64,000 bases of DNA. Source: Azolla caroliniana (Eukaryota; Polypodiophyta). The notes under the pieces are model-generated. The model saw only the letters and a program-made list of their open reading frames with translations, searched no databases and was not told the DNA's origin. Each line of letters starts with the position of its first letter. The stretch's first letter is position 1. Below, one piece after another: positions 12,988 through 22,842 of the stretch. A program made the translations under genes and the position numbers. The stretch spans positions 21,514,001 to 21,578,000 of the forward strand of contig JBHGNT010000009.1 in the NCBI GenBank assembly GCA_043228905.1, given 5' to 3'.

Positions 12988-14583
12988 CTATGTATAAATA
13001 GCATACACGCTTTTGCTAGGTTGGAGGTGCTGTTGGACAAGCTCATTAAAACACCTTTTTCCTGCCTGAATCTCTTCATAAGTCTTGCAAGCACTCATAA
13101 AAGAAGTCCACATATCTTTAGAGGGGTGAGACGGCAATGCCTCAAGGAGTTTTCCTGCATCACACAAGCATCCTGACCTTGCAAGAAGATCAACCATACA
13201 CATAAAATGACCTCCATTGGGATTTACCCCATACTTATCACTCATCATTTGCATATACTCTCCACCTTCCATCACAAAACTATTTCTGCTACATGCAGTA
13301 AGAAGACACAAGAATGTAACTGAATCTGGACTTGTGCCCTTCATTTGCATCATCTCGAACATTTCCATAGCCCGTGTACATTGATTGTTACTTCCATATC
13401 CATTTATCATCGTATTCCATAAGACCACATTCTGTTTCGAGTTCTCAAAAACACCCCGTGCATCATTAAGACGGCCACATTTAGAGTACATGTCCACCAA
13501 GGCACTACTAATATGAACATTAGTCTCAAATCCTTTCTCCAGAAGTTTCATGTGCACTTCTTTACCTTTAGCTATAGCTCCAACACTACCACATGCTTTC
13601 AAAATACAAGCAAAGATAGTGGCATCGGGTACAATACCTTCAAGTTCTAATACTTCGAAACATATAAATGCTTCCTCGAATGGTCCATGCTCTCCATATC
13701 CTGAAATCAGAGCCGTCCATGAGATTTCATCTCGATAGTCCATCTTATCAAACACTCTTTGAGCTTCAGTGAGATAACCACATCTGGCATACATGCCCAC
13801 CAATATGTTCCCAATTATAGGGTTTTCTTCAAGCCCATCTTTTGTGATTTGTATATGATTCTCTTGGCCTTTGTCTATTGCATATACACTCCCACATGCT
13901 TTCACAATGCTAACATAAGTAACACAATCTGGATGTATACTATCCGACTTCATCTGTTCAAGGCATTCCATTACATCATGATAGGCACCATGATCGGCAT
14001 ATCCAGTGATTAGAGCATTCCATGAGACCAAATTTCTATGCATTAGTTTGCTATGGACATGCCTTGCCTCATTTAGAAATCCAAACTTTGAATACATATC
14101 TACCAAACCACTAACCACATAAACACACGTCTCATAACCCATACACATAACATCAACATGAATGTTCTGTCCTTTCTTGACCTGTTTCAAGCCGCCGCAA
14201 GCACTCACGGCAGCCAAGAGGGTATAACTACTGGGATGGGTTCTTTCTTTCCTCATTTGGTCATAAAGGCGAAGAGAAACATGGCATTTCTCAGTCTCAA
14301 CAAAGCCAAGCATGAGGGAAGTCCATGAGTAGACATTTTTGAGAGGAAGTTTTGCGAAGGCGGTCGAGGCGGGAAGCAAGCGGCCGCATTCCACAAATAG
14401 GGGAACAATGTAGTTTCCGACATCGCCATGGCCTTCAAGGCCAAGAGTGCATATGTGGGTGTGGAGATGGTGGGCAAGGGCAGAGTCCTTTGCCTCTCTA
14501 CACTTGTGCAAATGGCTGATTAGGTCTTCCACTGGTAGCAGGTGCAGGGGAGCATGAGCAGAGCTTGATCCCACATACTTCAT
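12988..14583 (-). CDS. PLS-type pentatricopeptide repeat protein
   Basis: This intronless frame encodes 531 aa made almost wholly of PPR motifs. Recurrent signatures include LVDMYSKCGRLNDARGVF, NVVLWNTMINGYG and PDSVTFLCLLTACS; each run of P, L and S units is about 100 aa. PPR proteins bind organellar RNA, one repeat per base, and act in editing, splicing or stability in mitochondria or plastids. The PLS pattern points to the editing-factor branch, but no DYW deaminase domain is present. The Met start precedes a Ser/Ala-rich stretch and then the first repeat; a transit peptide is not obvious. The frame stops shortly after the MWTSFMSACKTYEE segment, where an E motif normally begins. The neighbouring frame at 12,867-12,990 retains E-motif-like text (FDKAQDHDDRV, SYIWLG), so the tail may be frameshifted. 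Confidence 0.9.
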   Translation of the reverse strand: MKYVGSSSAHAPLHLLPVEDLISHLHKCREAKDSALAHHLHTHICTLGLEGHGDVGNYIVPLFVECGRLLPASTAFAKLPLKNVYSWTSLMLGFVETEKCHVSLRLYDQMRKERTHPSSYTLLAAVSACGGLKQVKKGQNIHVDVMCMGYETCVYVVSGLVDMYSKFGFLNEARHVHSKLMHRNLVSWNALITGYADHGAYHDVMECLEQMKSDSIHPDCVTYVSIVKACGSVYAIDKGQENHIQITKDGLEENPIIGNILVGMYARCGYLTEAQRVFDKMDYRDEISWTALISGYGEHGPFEEAFICFEVLELEGIVPDATIFACILKACGSVGAIAKGKEVHMKLLEKGFETNVHISSALVDMYSKCGRLNDARGVFENSKQNVVLWNTMINGYGSNNQCTRAMEMFEMMQMKGTSPDSVTFLCLLTACSRNSFVMEGGEYMQMMSDKYGVNPNGGHFMCMVDLLARSGCLCDAGKLLEALPSHPSKDMWTSFMSACKTYEEIQAGKRCFNELVQQHLQPSKSVYAIYT

Positions 14584-14641
14584 GGCTTCCTAGATACCAC
14601 CAGCCATACCTTCTCTCTCTCTCTCTCTCTCTCCGCCTGCA

Positions 14642-14995
14642 GGAGGTCTTGTGTTCGACTCCTGAAAGGTGAAGGTGGCCACCATAATTGTATTTGGTTC
14701 CACCATGGGCCTAACAATAGGCAATGGTTCCGCGGCCTATCGGCTTATGAGTTCTAACGGTTCGGTTCGGGTTTCTTAAACGGTTCGGTTTCGGTTTGGG
14801 GGTTTATCGGTTCGGTTCGAGCGGTCTTGTGTTCGAGGGCTCCTGGAAGGTGGCCACCATAATTGTATTTGATTCCACCATGGCCCTAACAATTGGTAAT
14901 GGTTCCACGACTTATCGGCTTATGATTTCAAACGGTTCGGTTCGGTTTGTTTTAGGTTCAGGTTTCTTTAACGGTTCGGTTTCGGTTTGGGGTTT
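14642..14995. repeat. Direct duplication of about 175 bp upstream of the PPR gene
   Basis: Two adjacent copies (about 14,642-14,816 and 14,821-14,995) share GGTCTTGTGTTCGA, GGTGGCCACCATAATTGTAT and the tail of CGGTTCGGTTTGG words. The start of each copy resembles a tRNA-type B box (GTGTTCGACTCC). This could mark a tRNA-derived SINE, but no A box is visible. The CGGTT-rich part belongs to the dispersed family also seen at 2.1 and 56.8 kb. Confidence 0.7.
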
Positions 14996-15310
14996 ATTAG
15001 TTTGGTTCAAGCCTTTATCTGTTTAACAATTTTCGGTTTTTAGGGTTTGAAATCACGCTTCAAACTGTTTAAAAAATAATTTCTACCATTTTAAAATAAA
15101 AATGTGCAATTTTGAATTAAAACCTAACTTGAAAACCAAAAACAAACCGTGGTTTTAACAGTTCAAAGGTTTGAAAGTCTCTAAAACCATTTGGTTTGAG
15201 CTTAATTTTTTTGTAACGGTTTCAATTTAAATGGTTTTGTGGTTCGGTTTAAGTTTCAATTTTCTTTTAAACAATTTGAGTTTGACATTCTTCAACCGAA
15301 CCAAACCGTT
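14996..15310. repeat. CGGTTT/AAACCG-rich repeat patch
   Basis: Continuation of the upstream duplication into a lower-complexity tract with many GGTTTGAG, AACGGTTTG and ACCAAACCG words on both strands. It does not encode a protein. Confidence 0.6.
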
Positions 15311-15602
15311 GTCAATTGTTACATTGCCCTTCCCATGTGGACTTGGACATTCTCTTCTTGGTTTCCTTCTTCCTTCCTCTTCTTCTTCTTCTTCTTCTTC
15401 TTCTACTTCATTGACATGGTGGGGTTGCGCTATTTTATTGACCCACTCGAATTTGGTGTTTGAACGCTAACACTATTTCATGGTTCTACTACATCACATT
15501 GGGATGTGTAGAGTGTTTGACAACCCATCGGTCCTCCCCTCTCGCCTATTGCCGGAACGGTAATTATCTCTTATGATGCGGCAAACAAGCAAGACTTCTT
15601 TT

Positions 15603-15603
<1 letters not shown>

Positions 15604-15646
<43 letters not shown>
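15604..15646. repeat. (CT)n microsatellite, about 42 bp
   Basis: A continuous CT run. A short CTT run lies nearby at about 15,377-15,402. Confidence 0.95.
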
Positions 15647-15649
<3 letters not shown>

Positions 15650-17304
15650 GGTTGGATCTCTTGTGATTGAACCTCAACTCATTGAATGAATGGGATGAGA
15701 ACATGATAGAGTTGTGGCGGCAAGCAAGAACTTGGCCCAAACAAACATCGCATTGATGATCATCTTGTTTGTGTTCTAGGTTGTAATTAGGGTCGGCTTA
15801 AATGTCAACCACACCACTATCCTTTTGTATATTTGAAGAAGGTTTTCTCCAGAATGGGAAAGAATATTTTGGTCTCCTAGGTCAAAACTGGCCTCTTTAT
15901 GGACGATAAAAATTCTAATTCTAATTCTAATAGTAGAACTTGAGAATACCAATATACATGTAAATGACAATCCCCAAGTTATACCATCAAGTAAAAAGGT
16001 TGATATAAGCTTCTCTAGAGAGTTCATGGGCATCATGTGTAGGAAACGAAACCACCCTTGGGCACTTGATATATTTGGTGCATGTATTGACCAACTAGAA
16101 GAGTTTATCCAATGACCTTAACGAGAACACGTGAAAAAACAATGAGCAATTACAACTTTGCTTTGATGTATACAAACAAGGTTGCAACTTTGGCACATGC
16201 TTGGCAAAGAGGATAAAAGCTTTTTAGGTACTCTACATCTTTCCCTAACCTATTGACCTAGTAGTCAATGTGGTTGAGACCAATGTCATTGGAAGCCTTG
16301 CATACAAAATGGAGAAGAACCTACTATAAATCTAAGCAGTCGCATAATCACATTAATTCTCAACATTGGGAAAATTACTAATAGTGATTGTGGATGATGT
16401 TCACATCCAAACACCAGTGTCCAAGAAAAGAAGACATGCCATCATAGTGGTGCACTCACAATCACATACATTGAAAATAGAAATCAAGGGTTGGCTGAAA
16501 ATGAATAGAAAAAGAGAATATGTTACCTAAATATATTAGAAACAAATTGGAATGATTCAATATGGGAACCGCAAGCATGATTTTTCAACAATAAGATTGT
16601 ACCAACTTTTAGAACTAACAATGATAAAACCATCGTTGACAACATATGGCATGCTCTTTGTTTGTCTATGTTCAAATATTACGTTTTGTATTACCATTTA
16701 AAAATCCCCCACTACACTAGTGGGAAGTGTGTTTCGAAACAAATGTCAGTCCCCTCTAGATATATATCATCATCATCTCTATGATGACACTGATGCTTCT
16801 TAATGGGTTTGAAGTACGAGGCAATAATATCCCCAATCTACTTGGAAAGAGTTTGAAGAAGTTTGAAAGTGTTGAAATCATGCCAAAAATGCCATACATG
16901 CTATTGCTTCTTGAGAACATCACTCCTTATCGAGATCAAAGCCATGGAAAGAGTTATGGTTAAGTACATGTTGTATGCTTCACAACTCAAGAATGATATT
17001 GACATTGGTAGGAGGAACCAAGGATGTGAATCTAGGTGCAAGATATGAACACACAAAAGAAAAGCTAGAATCTAAAACCTTGTGGCCGCACTAGTGTAAA
17101 AAGGGCCAAACATTGTAAAATACTATAAAGGTGATTTTTGTACTTTTTTTTTAATTTCTTCCTAATTCCCAAGACTTAAGCTAGAGTCATGAAATTGGAA
17201 TCCAAGTTCAATCATTGCCATGGGCTAGGCCCAGTCTCCTTGATCACAATTGGTCTCTTATGGACATTAAAAAATCTCTATGTGTACGTGCACGTGTGTT
17301 CTCT

Positions 17305-17335
<31 letters not shown>

Positions 17336-18792
17336 TGAGTGAGTGATTAGATTAGATACTTTTTAGCATCCATAGTGAGGCCAATATTGACCCATGGAAC
17401 CTAAGTACACAAGTTTTCTTTATTTGCATTTCCTTCATAAGAAGGGATATTCATATTTCGAAGCATAAAGTCTCAATGTGTGAATAAGGCAAACACATAT
17501 TAGCTCAACCTTCTAGGTGCTCTTTCGAATGACACTCAAGTCATCACCTGCTCTTAATATATCATCATAACGAAATCCATTATATGCAGAGCATGTAAAA
17601 AGCAAGTGATACAATCCTCTACAATTAGCCCTTCCTCACATAGTATGATATACGCATTTATATTTGATGGTTTTTTATGTCATAATGCAACTTCAATAAC
17701 TACCTTGTGTGATCACATGTGAAGGAGTGGCAGGGCTCTACAAGAGTTAATAGTCATGTTGGTAGTAATGAGATAGGTTGAATATGATCGAGATGCCTTC
17801 TTGCCTTATATTGAGCCCAACATCTAGGTTTGATATTTGCAATGTAATATTCCCACTTCTTCCTTAGTGGTCTCGTTAGCTACATATTTCATAGCATCAC
17901 TTGAAAGCTCTAAGAGATCTCAAAGCATACACCATTTTCCAAGCATCGTGAAGCCTAGACTCAAAGGATACACCATTTATTTGTGACAAGTACATTGATA
18001 CCAAGATACTTAAAGCTTTGTACAAATTCTACATGTTCTCCCTTATATGTAAGCATAGGGTATCAGTGAGGTTGGATTGTTAATCCACTACTTTCACAAA
18101 ATGCTTCTAATGGGGCGAGAGAGAGAGAGAGAGAGAGAGAGAATGTATGTATGTATGTGTGTTGAAGATGGAACGAGGTAGAATGAGAGAGTTGAAGAGA
18201 TATAGAATTGATCATAACTTATAAGATAATGTAAGTAGAGTAACTTTATTGAGAGTAAAAGAATAATTAAAGGTATGGTAGGACTAGGGAGCTAAAGACT
18301 ACAGTTGAACGAAAATACTTATATCTTGATCAAGAACCCCTTCTAAATAAAGTTCTCCTTGAAACGTATGAAAGCCAATAATTTGGCACACGTGCATGAA
18401 AACCTTGGGATGCATGCATGCCATATGTCCATTCATGAGTCATAACTAATCATGTGTGCATGTAGAGTCATAACTCATGAAATATGACTTCAATTTCCTA
18501 ATGGTTTGAAGTTATTGCATGCTCCACGAAACCACGGGTTCAAGTCTCTACATGACACATCATGGTAATCATGACAAGTAGTATTAACTAAATCCTAGCT
18601 CTCCAACCACTTCCTATAACCAATGAAGCATCTTTCTTAGGGTTATTTTTTATGTCAAGTAAAAATTATGTCAAGAAAACCTCTATCCATGAAATCTAAT
18701 GTATTGGGAATCTTGAAAGAATATTGCAACTTATGCAAATGTTCATTCAATTTATTTCCCAACTAGTGATGGTTTTGTAACGTCAACTTTTG
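15647..18792. other. Gene-free region between PPR gene and palindrome
   Basis: No protein-like frame. It holds small microsatellites: (TA)n/(GA)n at about 17,308-17,335, and (GA)n at about 18,117-18,142 followed by (GTAT)n. I see nothing else to support. Confidence 0.5.
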
Positions 18793-19877
18793 TTCGAAAG
18801 AAAAGATTGTAGCAAATACATTGGATGCTAAGATGCCCAAAAATAAAGCTCAATATGAATCATTCAAGTATCATAACAATCAAAGAAGGAAGAAACTAGA
18901 GATGTTTTTCACAAAAGTCAAAAAATCACGTTGTGCATACGAAGATAGATAAAAAGCTCATAACTTCTTCATCCGATATCAAAATTTCAAAAGAAAAAAA
19001 TCATTAAAAAGTTGACAAAGAGAGCTTTCTAAAACATATCTTGTATGCAAAAATTGGAGCTATCAAGAAAAAATAGTGATAAAAAAACGCCTCACATAGA
19101 CTCAAATATATCTATATAAAAAAAGCAAGAATAGCCTATGAATAACGCAACCCCAAGCTTATAAATTGGAGATTCTTAGCCATGAGGGGAGAGAAAAGGA
19201 AGGATAGGAGTTTAGAAGAAGTGAGAAGAATAGAAGAAAGAGGGAGATGAAGGAAGGAATTTTATGAGTTTGAGTGATTGTAAATCAAGTAGTTCTTTCA
19301 TGTTGGGCTTGTATTTGGAGTTAATGAGTTTGTATTGTTTCCATGATAGTATATTGTAGCTTTGTTTTCTCTTCTTCTTCTCTTCTTTATCTTTTCTCTA
19401 TATATCTTCATCATTTTGGCGATCTAGAGAAGGTAATTTCTTTTTGTATCATTGGAGAGGCTTGTTTTTAGCCAATATGGCTTTTCAATTTGCTTTTCTA
19501 GGTGATAGGGTCTAAGATGTGGGAGCTTACTTGGCTGCCTTCGAACTGCATGTAGTATCAATAGGGAAGATGATGGATATGGAGAAGCTTCATTTATTGG
19601 TGGCCACTTTCTATGGAAGAGCAAGGGATTGGTATGATTCCTTGCAATTGAACCAACAAGTAACTTACCAACTATTGGGTGCAACACATTAAAGCAAAGT
19701 ATATTCAACGTCGTAATGCAACAGAAGTGTGGGAGGAACTCTTTTGCTATGAATATCCTCAACAAAGTATATTGATTACAAGAGGGAGTTTATTGGCCTT
19801 TGGACTATGTGAATTCAATTACGTCGTGGAATAGAGGATGAATGGTTTAAGATGGACCGTTTCAAATTTGGATTAAG
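18793..19877 (+). mobile_element. Left arm of palindrome: Ty3-like LTR plus gag relic
   Basis: This arm is an inverted, diverged copy of 22,843-23,962. Read forwards it has LTR-like DNA (about 18.8-19.4 kb, with a 'cttataaattgg' TATA-like site) and a TTTTGGCG boundary at about 19,413-19,420, resembling a Ty3/gypsy primer-binding site. Decayed gag text then runs at about 19,500-19,877. The gag translation is broken by stops, but pieces such as ATEVWEELF and PQQSILITRGSL are shared with the other arm. The arm is interrupted at 19,877 by the young LTR element. Ty3 assignment rests on the boundary motif and gag style and is moderate; the inverted relationship is directly visible. Confidence 0.7.
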
Positions 19878-20300
19878 TGTTGAGCGGCAAGCTCAACCGG
19901 AGCCGGATCGGCTGAATAAGCCGGAGCCGGTATTCCGGAGCCGATAAGCAAGACGGATCGGGCGAAACGGATCGGTATGACGGTGAGCAACCGAACCGGC
20001 AAGCAGTGGAAGCCGGGTGCAATCCGTAACCGGAAGTCCAATCGGAAGCCTAGTATAGGATAGACTACTAGGTAGCTATAGTCTCGTAGTAAGTGTCAGA
20101 TGCTCGTGTGAGCATTGAAGTACATGGTACTTTTGTCAGTCCCAAGAGGACTTGTATAAATAGTGCTACTTAGCACAGTGTGTGTACAGAGTTTGAAAAT
20201 AATTTTGAAATTACGTTCTGCTCTCTCTATCTCTCTCTGTCTCTCTGTCTCTCTCTGTGTTGTTCTCTGTTTTACGCTTCCGCAAACACTCACATTTTCA
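19878..20300 (+). repeat. 5' LTR of the gag-only element
   Basis: 423 bp, TG...CA bounded. A TATA box (GTATAAATAG) lies at about 20,153-20,162, giving a likely transcription start just downstream. The 3' part has an interrupted CT tract. The start is fixed by the TTAAG duplication and by comparison with the 3' LTR. Confidence 0.95.
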
Positions 20301-20313
20301 TGGTATCAGAGCG
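20301..20313 (+). other. Primer-binding site (initiator Met tRNA)
   Basis: TGGTATCAGAGCG follows directly after the LTR's terminal CA with no spacer. It is the classic Ty1/Copia minus-strand primer site. Confidence 0.93.
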
Positions 20314-20394
20314 CGAGGGTTGAGAACCTCTGTTGTAGACATTTACTCTTGAGAAGAAAACCCTAACAGGTCGAAAACAGACACAGTAGAAGAC

Positions 20395-21741
20395 ATGGAT
20401 AGAGGCTTGGCTACGTCGCTCCCGGTGGAGAAGCTCGACAGGAGCAACTACGCATCCTGGTCTTACAAGATGCACCAGTACCTGCTTGGACATGGGTACT
20501 GGAGTTATGTCGAAGGAGCGAATGATGCGGCGCCCGACTCGGCACACAAGGACTTCCCGGTATGGGAACAGGCGGCAAGCAGGGTGATGTACTGCTTCAC
20601 GTCCAGTGTCGGCAATCAGCTGCTCAGCCACATCCGTGACGCCAAGACACTGAAGGATGCTTGGGGGAACCTGAAAAAGGTTTTCGCCGCAAGCACCACT
20701 GCCCAGAAGTTGCAACTCAGACAGGAGTTGAGCAATGTTCGACAGAAGAACATGTCCGTGGCAGACTACACGGGCCGGATAAAGGAGATCTACGACTCGC
20801 TCACCTCTATCAATGTTACCGTAGAGGAAGACGAGATGGTGCAGGTATGTCTCGGAGGCCTGGCGTCCAAGTTCGGAGCGTTCCGGACTGCGGTGTGTAC
20901 AAGGGAGAATACCCCCTCATTCTTCGACTTACATTCGATGCTCCTTGTAGAGGAGAACCACGCCGGTGCATCTACCAGTGCATCCCTGGACAGCCGAATG
21001 ATGTACACGGGAACGGATCGGCTCCATGGGCGTGGTGGAAGAGGTGGGTCGGCACGCAGTGGAGGCGGCCGGCAAGAGCAGGAACGAAGGCACTATGAGC
21101 GTGCCGACAGCAGTTCTGGGACTTCCACAAGCAGGGGGAGTCAAGGTGGTGCCGGAGGCCGGCAAGACAAATCTGCTACGGAATGCTGGTACTATGGCAA
21201 AAAAGGCCACAGGGAAAGCAAGTGTTGGAGAAAGCGTGCTGATTCGGACAAATCCGGATCCGGCAAGACCGGTAAGGATGGCCGGCAAAACTCGCACTAC
21301 GCAAACGGATCAGGAGGATCCGGAACCGGAAAGGCCGGTAAGGGGCCAGCCTTGGTGATGAATCACAAGGCAAACTCAATGAAGAAGACCACTTCCAAAA
21401 CGGAGGAAGTGTGGTATGTTGATTCCGGTGCGTCAAACCACATGACGAGCCACAAAGAGTGGTTCTCCTTTCTGGAGAAACCGGATCGACCAGGAGTAGT
21501 CGAAACCGGAGACGACACTCCTCACCCAATCGTGCACGTCGGAGAAGTCCCTCTAAGCCACGTCGGACAGAAAGGGAAGCTGATGAACGTATTACACGTT
21601 CCGACAATCACGAAGAACCTGGTGTCCATCGGTCAGATTGTCGACCAGGGGATGCAGGTGCGGTTTACGCACCTCGGGTGCTTCATTGAGAAGCAAGGGC
21701 AAAGTCTCTACCGAAACGGGCAAAGGCCAAAAAATTGTTGA
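20395..21741 (+). CDS. Copia-type Gag with protease motif (TR-GAG protein)
   Basis: The frame encodes 448 aa and is intact. Residues about 1-150 form the Copia Gag region: a Trp-containing N-terminus LDRSNYASWSYKMHQYL, an LKDAWGNLKKVF segment, and the SVADYTGRIKEIYDSL and DEMVQVCLGGL segments. A Gly/Ser/Arg-rich RNA-binding linker follows, then a zinc knuckle near residue 264 and a retropepsin motif WYVDSGASNHMTS near residue 342. The protein should form the virus-like particle; the DSG motif suggests it could process itself. The zinc knuckle reads CWYYGKKGHRESKC: the second ligand Cys of CX2CX4HX4C is Tyr. The frame ends soon after the protease, where the integrase region would normally begin. 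The start ATG lies 82 bases after the primer site, which is usual. Confidence 0.92.
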   Translation: MDRGLATSLPVEKLDRSNYASWSYKMHQYLLGHGYWSYVEGANDAAPDSAHKDFPVWEQAASRVMYCFTSSVGNQLLSHIRDAKTLKDAWGNLKKVFAASTTAQKLQLRQELSNVRQKNMSVADYTGRIKEIYDSLTSINVTVEEDEMVQVCLGGLASKFGAFRTAVCTRENTPSFFDLHSMLLVEENHAGASTSASLDSRMMYTGTDRLHGRGGRGGSARSGGGRQEQERRHYERADSSSGTSTSRGSQGGAGGRQDKSATECWYYGKKGHRESKCWRKRADSDKSGSGKTGKDGRQNSHYANGSGGSGTGKAGKGPALVMNHKANSMKKTTSKTEEVWYVDSGASNHMTSHKEWFSFLEKPDRPGVVETGDDTPHPIVHVGEVPLSHVGQKGKLMNVLHVPTITKNLVSIGQIVDQGMQVRFTHLGCFIEKQGQSLYRNGQRPKNC

Positions 21742-22423
21742 ACCCGTTGGTAAGAGGAGAGCCGGAAGAAGAGGAGACAAGAAGATGAAGGAAGCCGAGT
21801 CAACGAAGGAAGTCGACATATCCGAATAGGTCGGAGCAAGCGGCTGTGAAGAAGAGTTGTGCACTCAGGAAGAGAAGTGTATGTTGTGCGGAGGTCATCA
21901 CGACGGTACTGACCATGATGCGGAGTCGAATGAAGAATTCGATTTCGATTCACCGGCTGAAGAAGTCGAGGGAAGCATGGAGAAGGCCAAGACTCGGATG
22001 TGGTCCGATGTGGTGAGAGGCCTGAAGCCGGAAGTCGAATCGGAGTGTACCGATTCGGACAAGAGCTGGAACGAATCAGAGACAGCTGACTCGGATCAAC
22101 AGATGGACCCGGATGAGTCGGATCGACTGAAGGCCAAGGGGACACAGACACAGCGGAAGTCGATGCCATCGTGGGAGAACCGACGGATCGGCAAGCCCCG
22201 GAGTCACAGCAACGTGAGTGCTGAGATGGGGCTATTGAGCAGACATGCCGACCGAGAGGGTCGAGGCGCGCAGAACCAAAGGGGTCGCGGCAAACGGGAC
22301 CGGACCGGACGAGGAGCGCGAGCAAGGCGGAGTGACGCCAAGAGAAGTCGGTTGGGAGAACCGACTGCCACAGAGGTCGACACTACGACCCCACCTCAGG
22401 TTGAGCTTGAGGGGGAGTGTTGA
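21638..22423 (+). CDS. Second frame of gag-only element, interrupted by one TAG
   Basis: A frame offset by one base from gag overlaps its last 100 bases and runs to a stop just inside the 3' LTR. A single in-frame TAG at 21,827-21,829 splits it; the last uninterrupted part from the ATG at 21,857 is 188 aa. The product is strongly charged. It has a Cys/His cluster (CMLCGGHHDGTDH) and an acidic segment rich in Glu/Asp/Ser, then an Arg/Gly-rich basic segment. It ends VELEGEC, a tail often produced where Copia polyproteins run into the polypurine tract. I do not recognise a domain. It could be a remnant of the deleted pol, a captured sequence, or an extra product reached by frameshift. Whether it is translated is unknown. 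Confidence 0.45.
22407..22417 (+). other. Polypurine tract of the gag-only element
   Basis: The purine-rich run TTGAGGGGGAG directly precedes the TGTTG start of the 3' LTR, the position of the plus-strand primer in LTR elements. Confidence 0.9.
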
Positions 22424-22761
22424 GCGGCAAGCTCAACCGGAGCCGGATCGGCTGAATAAGCCGGAGCCGGTATTCCGGAGCCGATAAGCAAGACGGATCG
22501 GGCGAAACGGATCGGTATGACGGTGAGCAACCGAACCGGCAAGCAGTGGAGGCCGGGTGTAATCCGTAACCGGAAGTCCAATCGGAAGCCTAGTATAGGA
22601 TAGACTACTAGGTAGCTATAGTCTCGTAGTAAGTGTCAGATGCTCGTGTGAGCATTGAAGTACATGGTACTTTTGTCAGTCCCAAGAGGACTTGTATAAA
22701 TAGTGCTACTTAGCACAGTGTGTGTACAGAGTCTGAAAATAATTTTGAAATTACGTTCTGC

Positions 22762-22803
<42 letters not shown>

Positions 22804-22842
22804 GTTCTCTGTTTTATGCTTCCGCAAACACTCACGTTTTCA
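22418..22842 (+). repeat. 3' LTR of the gag-only element
   Basis: 425 bp, near-identical to the 5' LTR. I see scattered single-base differences (for example within 'ggaagccgggtgc' versus 'ggaggccgggtgt', and 'gagtttg' versus 'gagtctg') and a longer pure CT tract at about 22,768-22,800. It ends TTTTCA at 22,842, followed by the TTAAG duplication. Confidence 0.95.

Larger units (their letters stand above)
19878..22842 (+). mobile_element. Young non-autonomous Copia-type LTR element (gag-only)
   Basis: This is a complete element of 2,965 bp: 5' LTR 19,878-20,300, primer-binding site, gag plus protease frame, a second frame, polypurine tract, and 3' LTR 22,418-22,842. Perfect 5-bp target duplications TTAAG flank it (19,873-19,877 and 22,843-22,847). 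The LTRs start TGTTG and end TTTTCA. They differ at only a few substitutions and in microsatellite length, so insertion was recent. Integrase, reverse transcriptase and RNase H are absent, so movement would need enzymes from an autonomous relative. This matches the architecture called TR-GAG (terminal repeat with Gag). Its base composition (CGG/GCC-rich) contrasts sharply with the AT-rich surroundings. Confidence 0.93.

Noticed and set aside
20661-22487. Several open frames overlapping the gag gene on both strands (20,661-21,098 plus; 21,708-22,325 minus and others)
   Set aside because: They are by-products of the high GC content of the young element; none has a recognisable domain.
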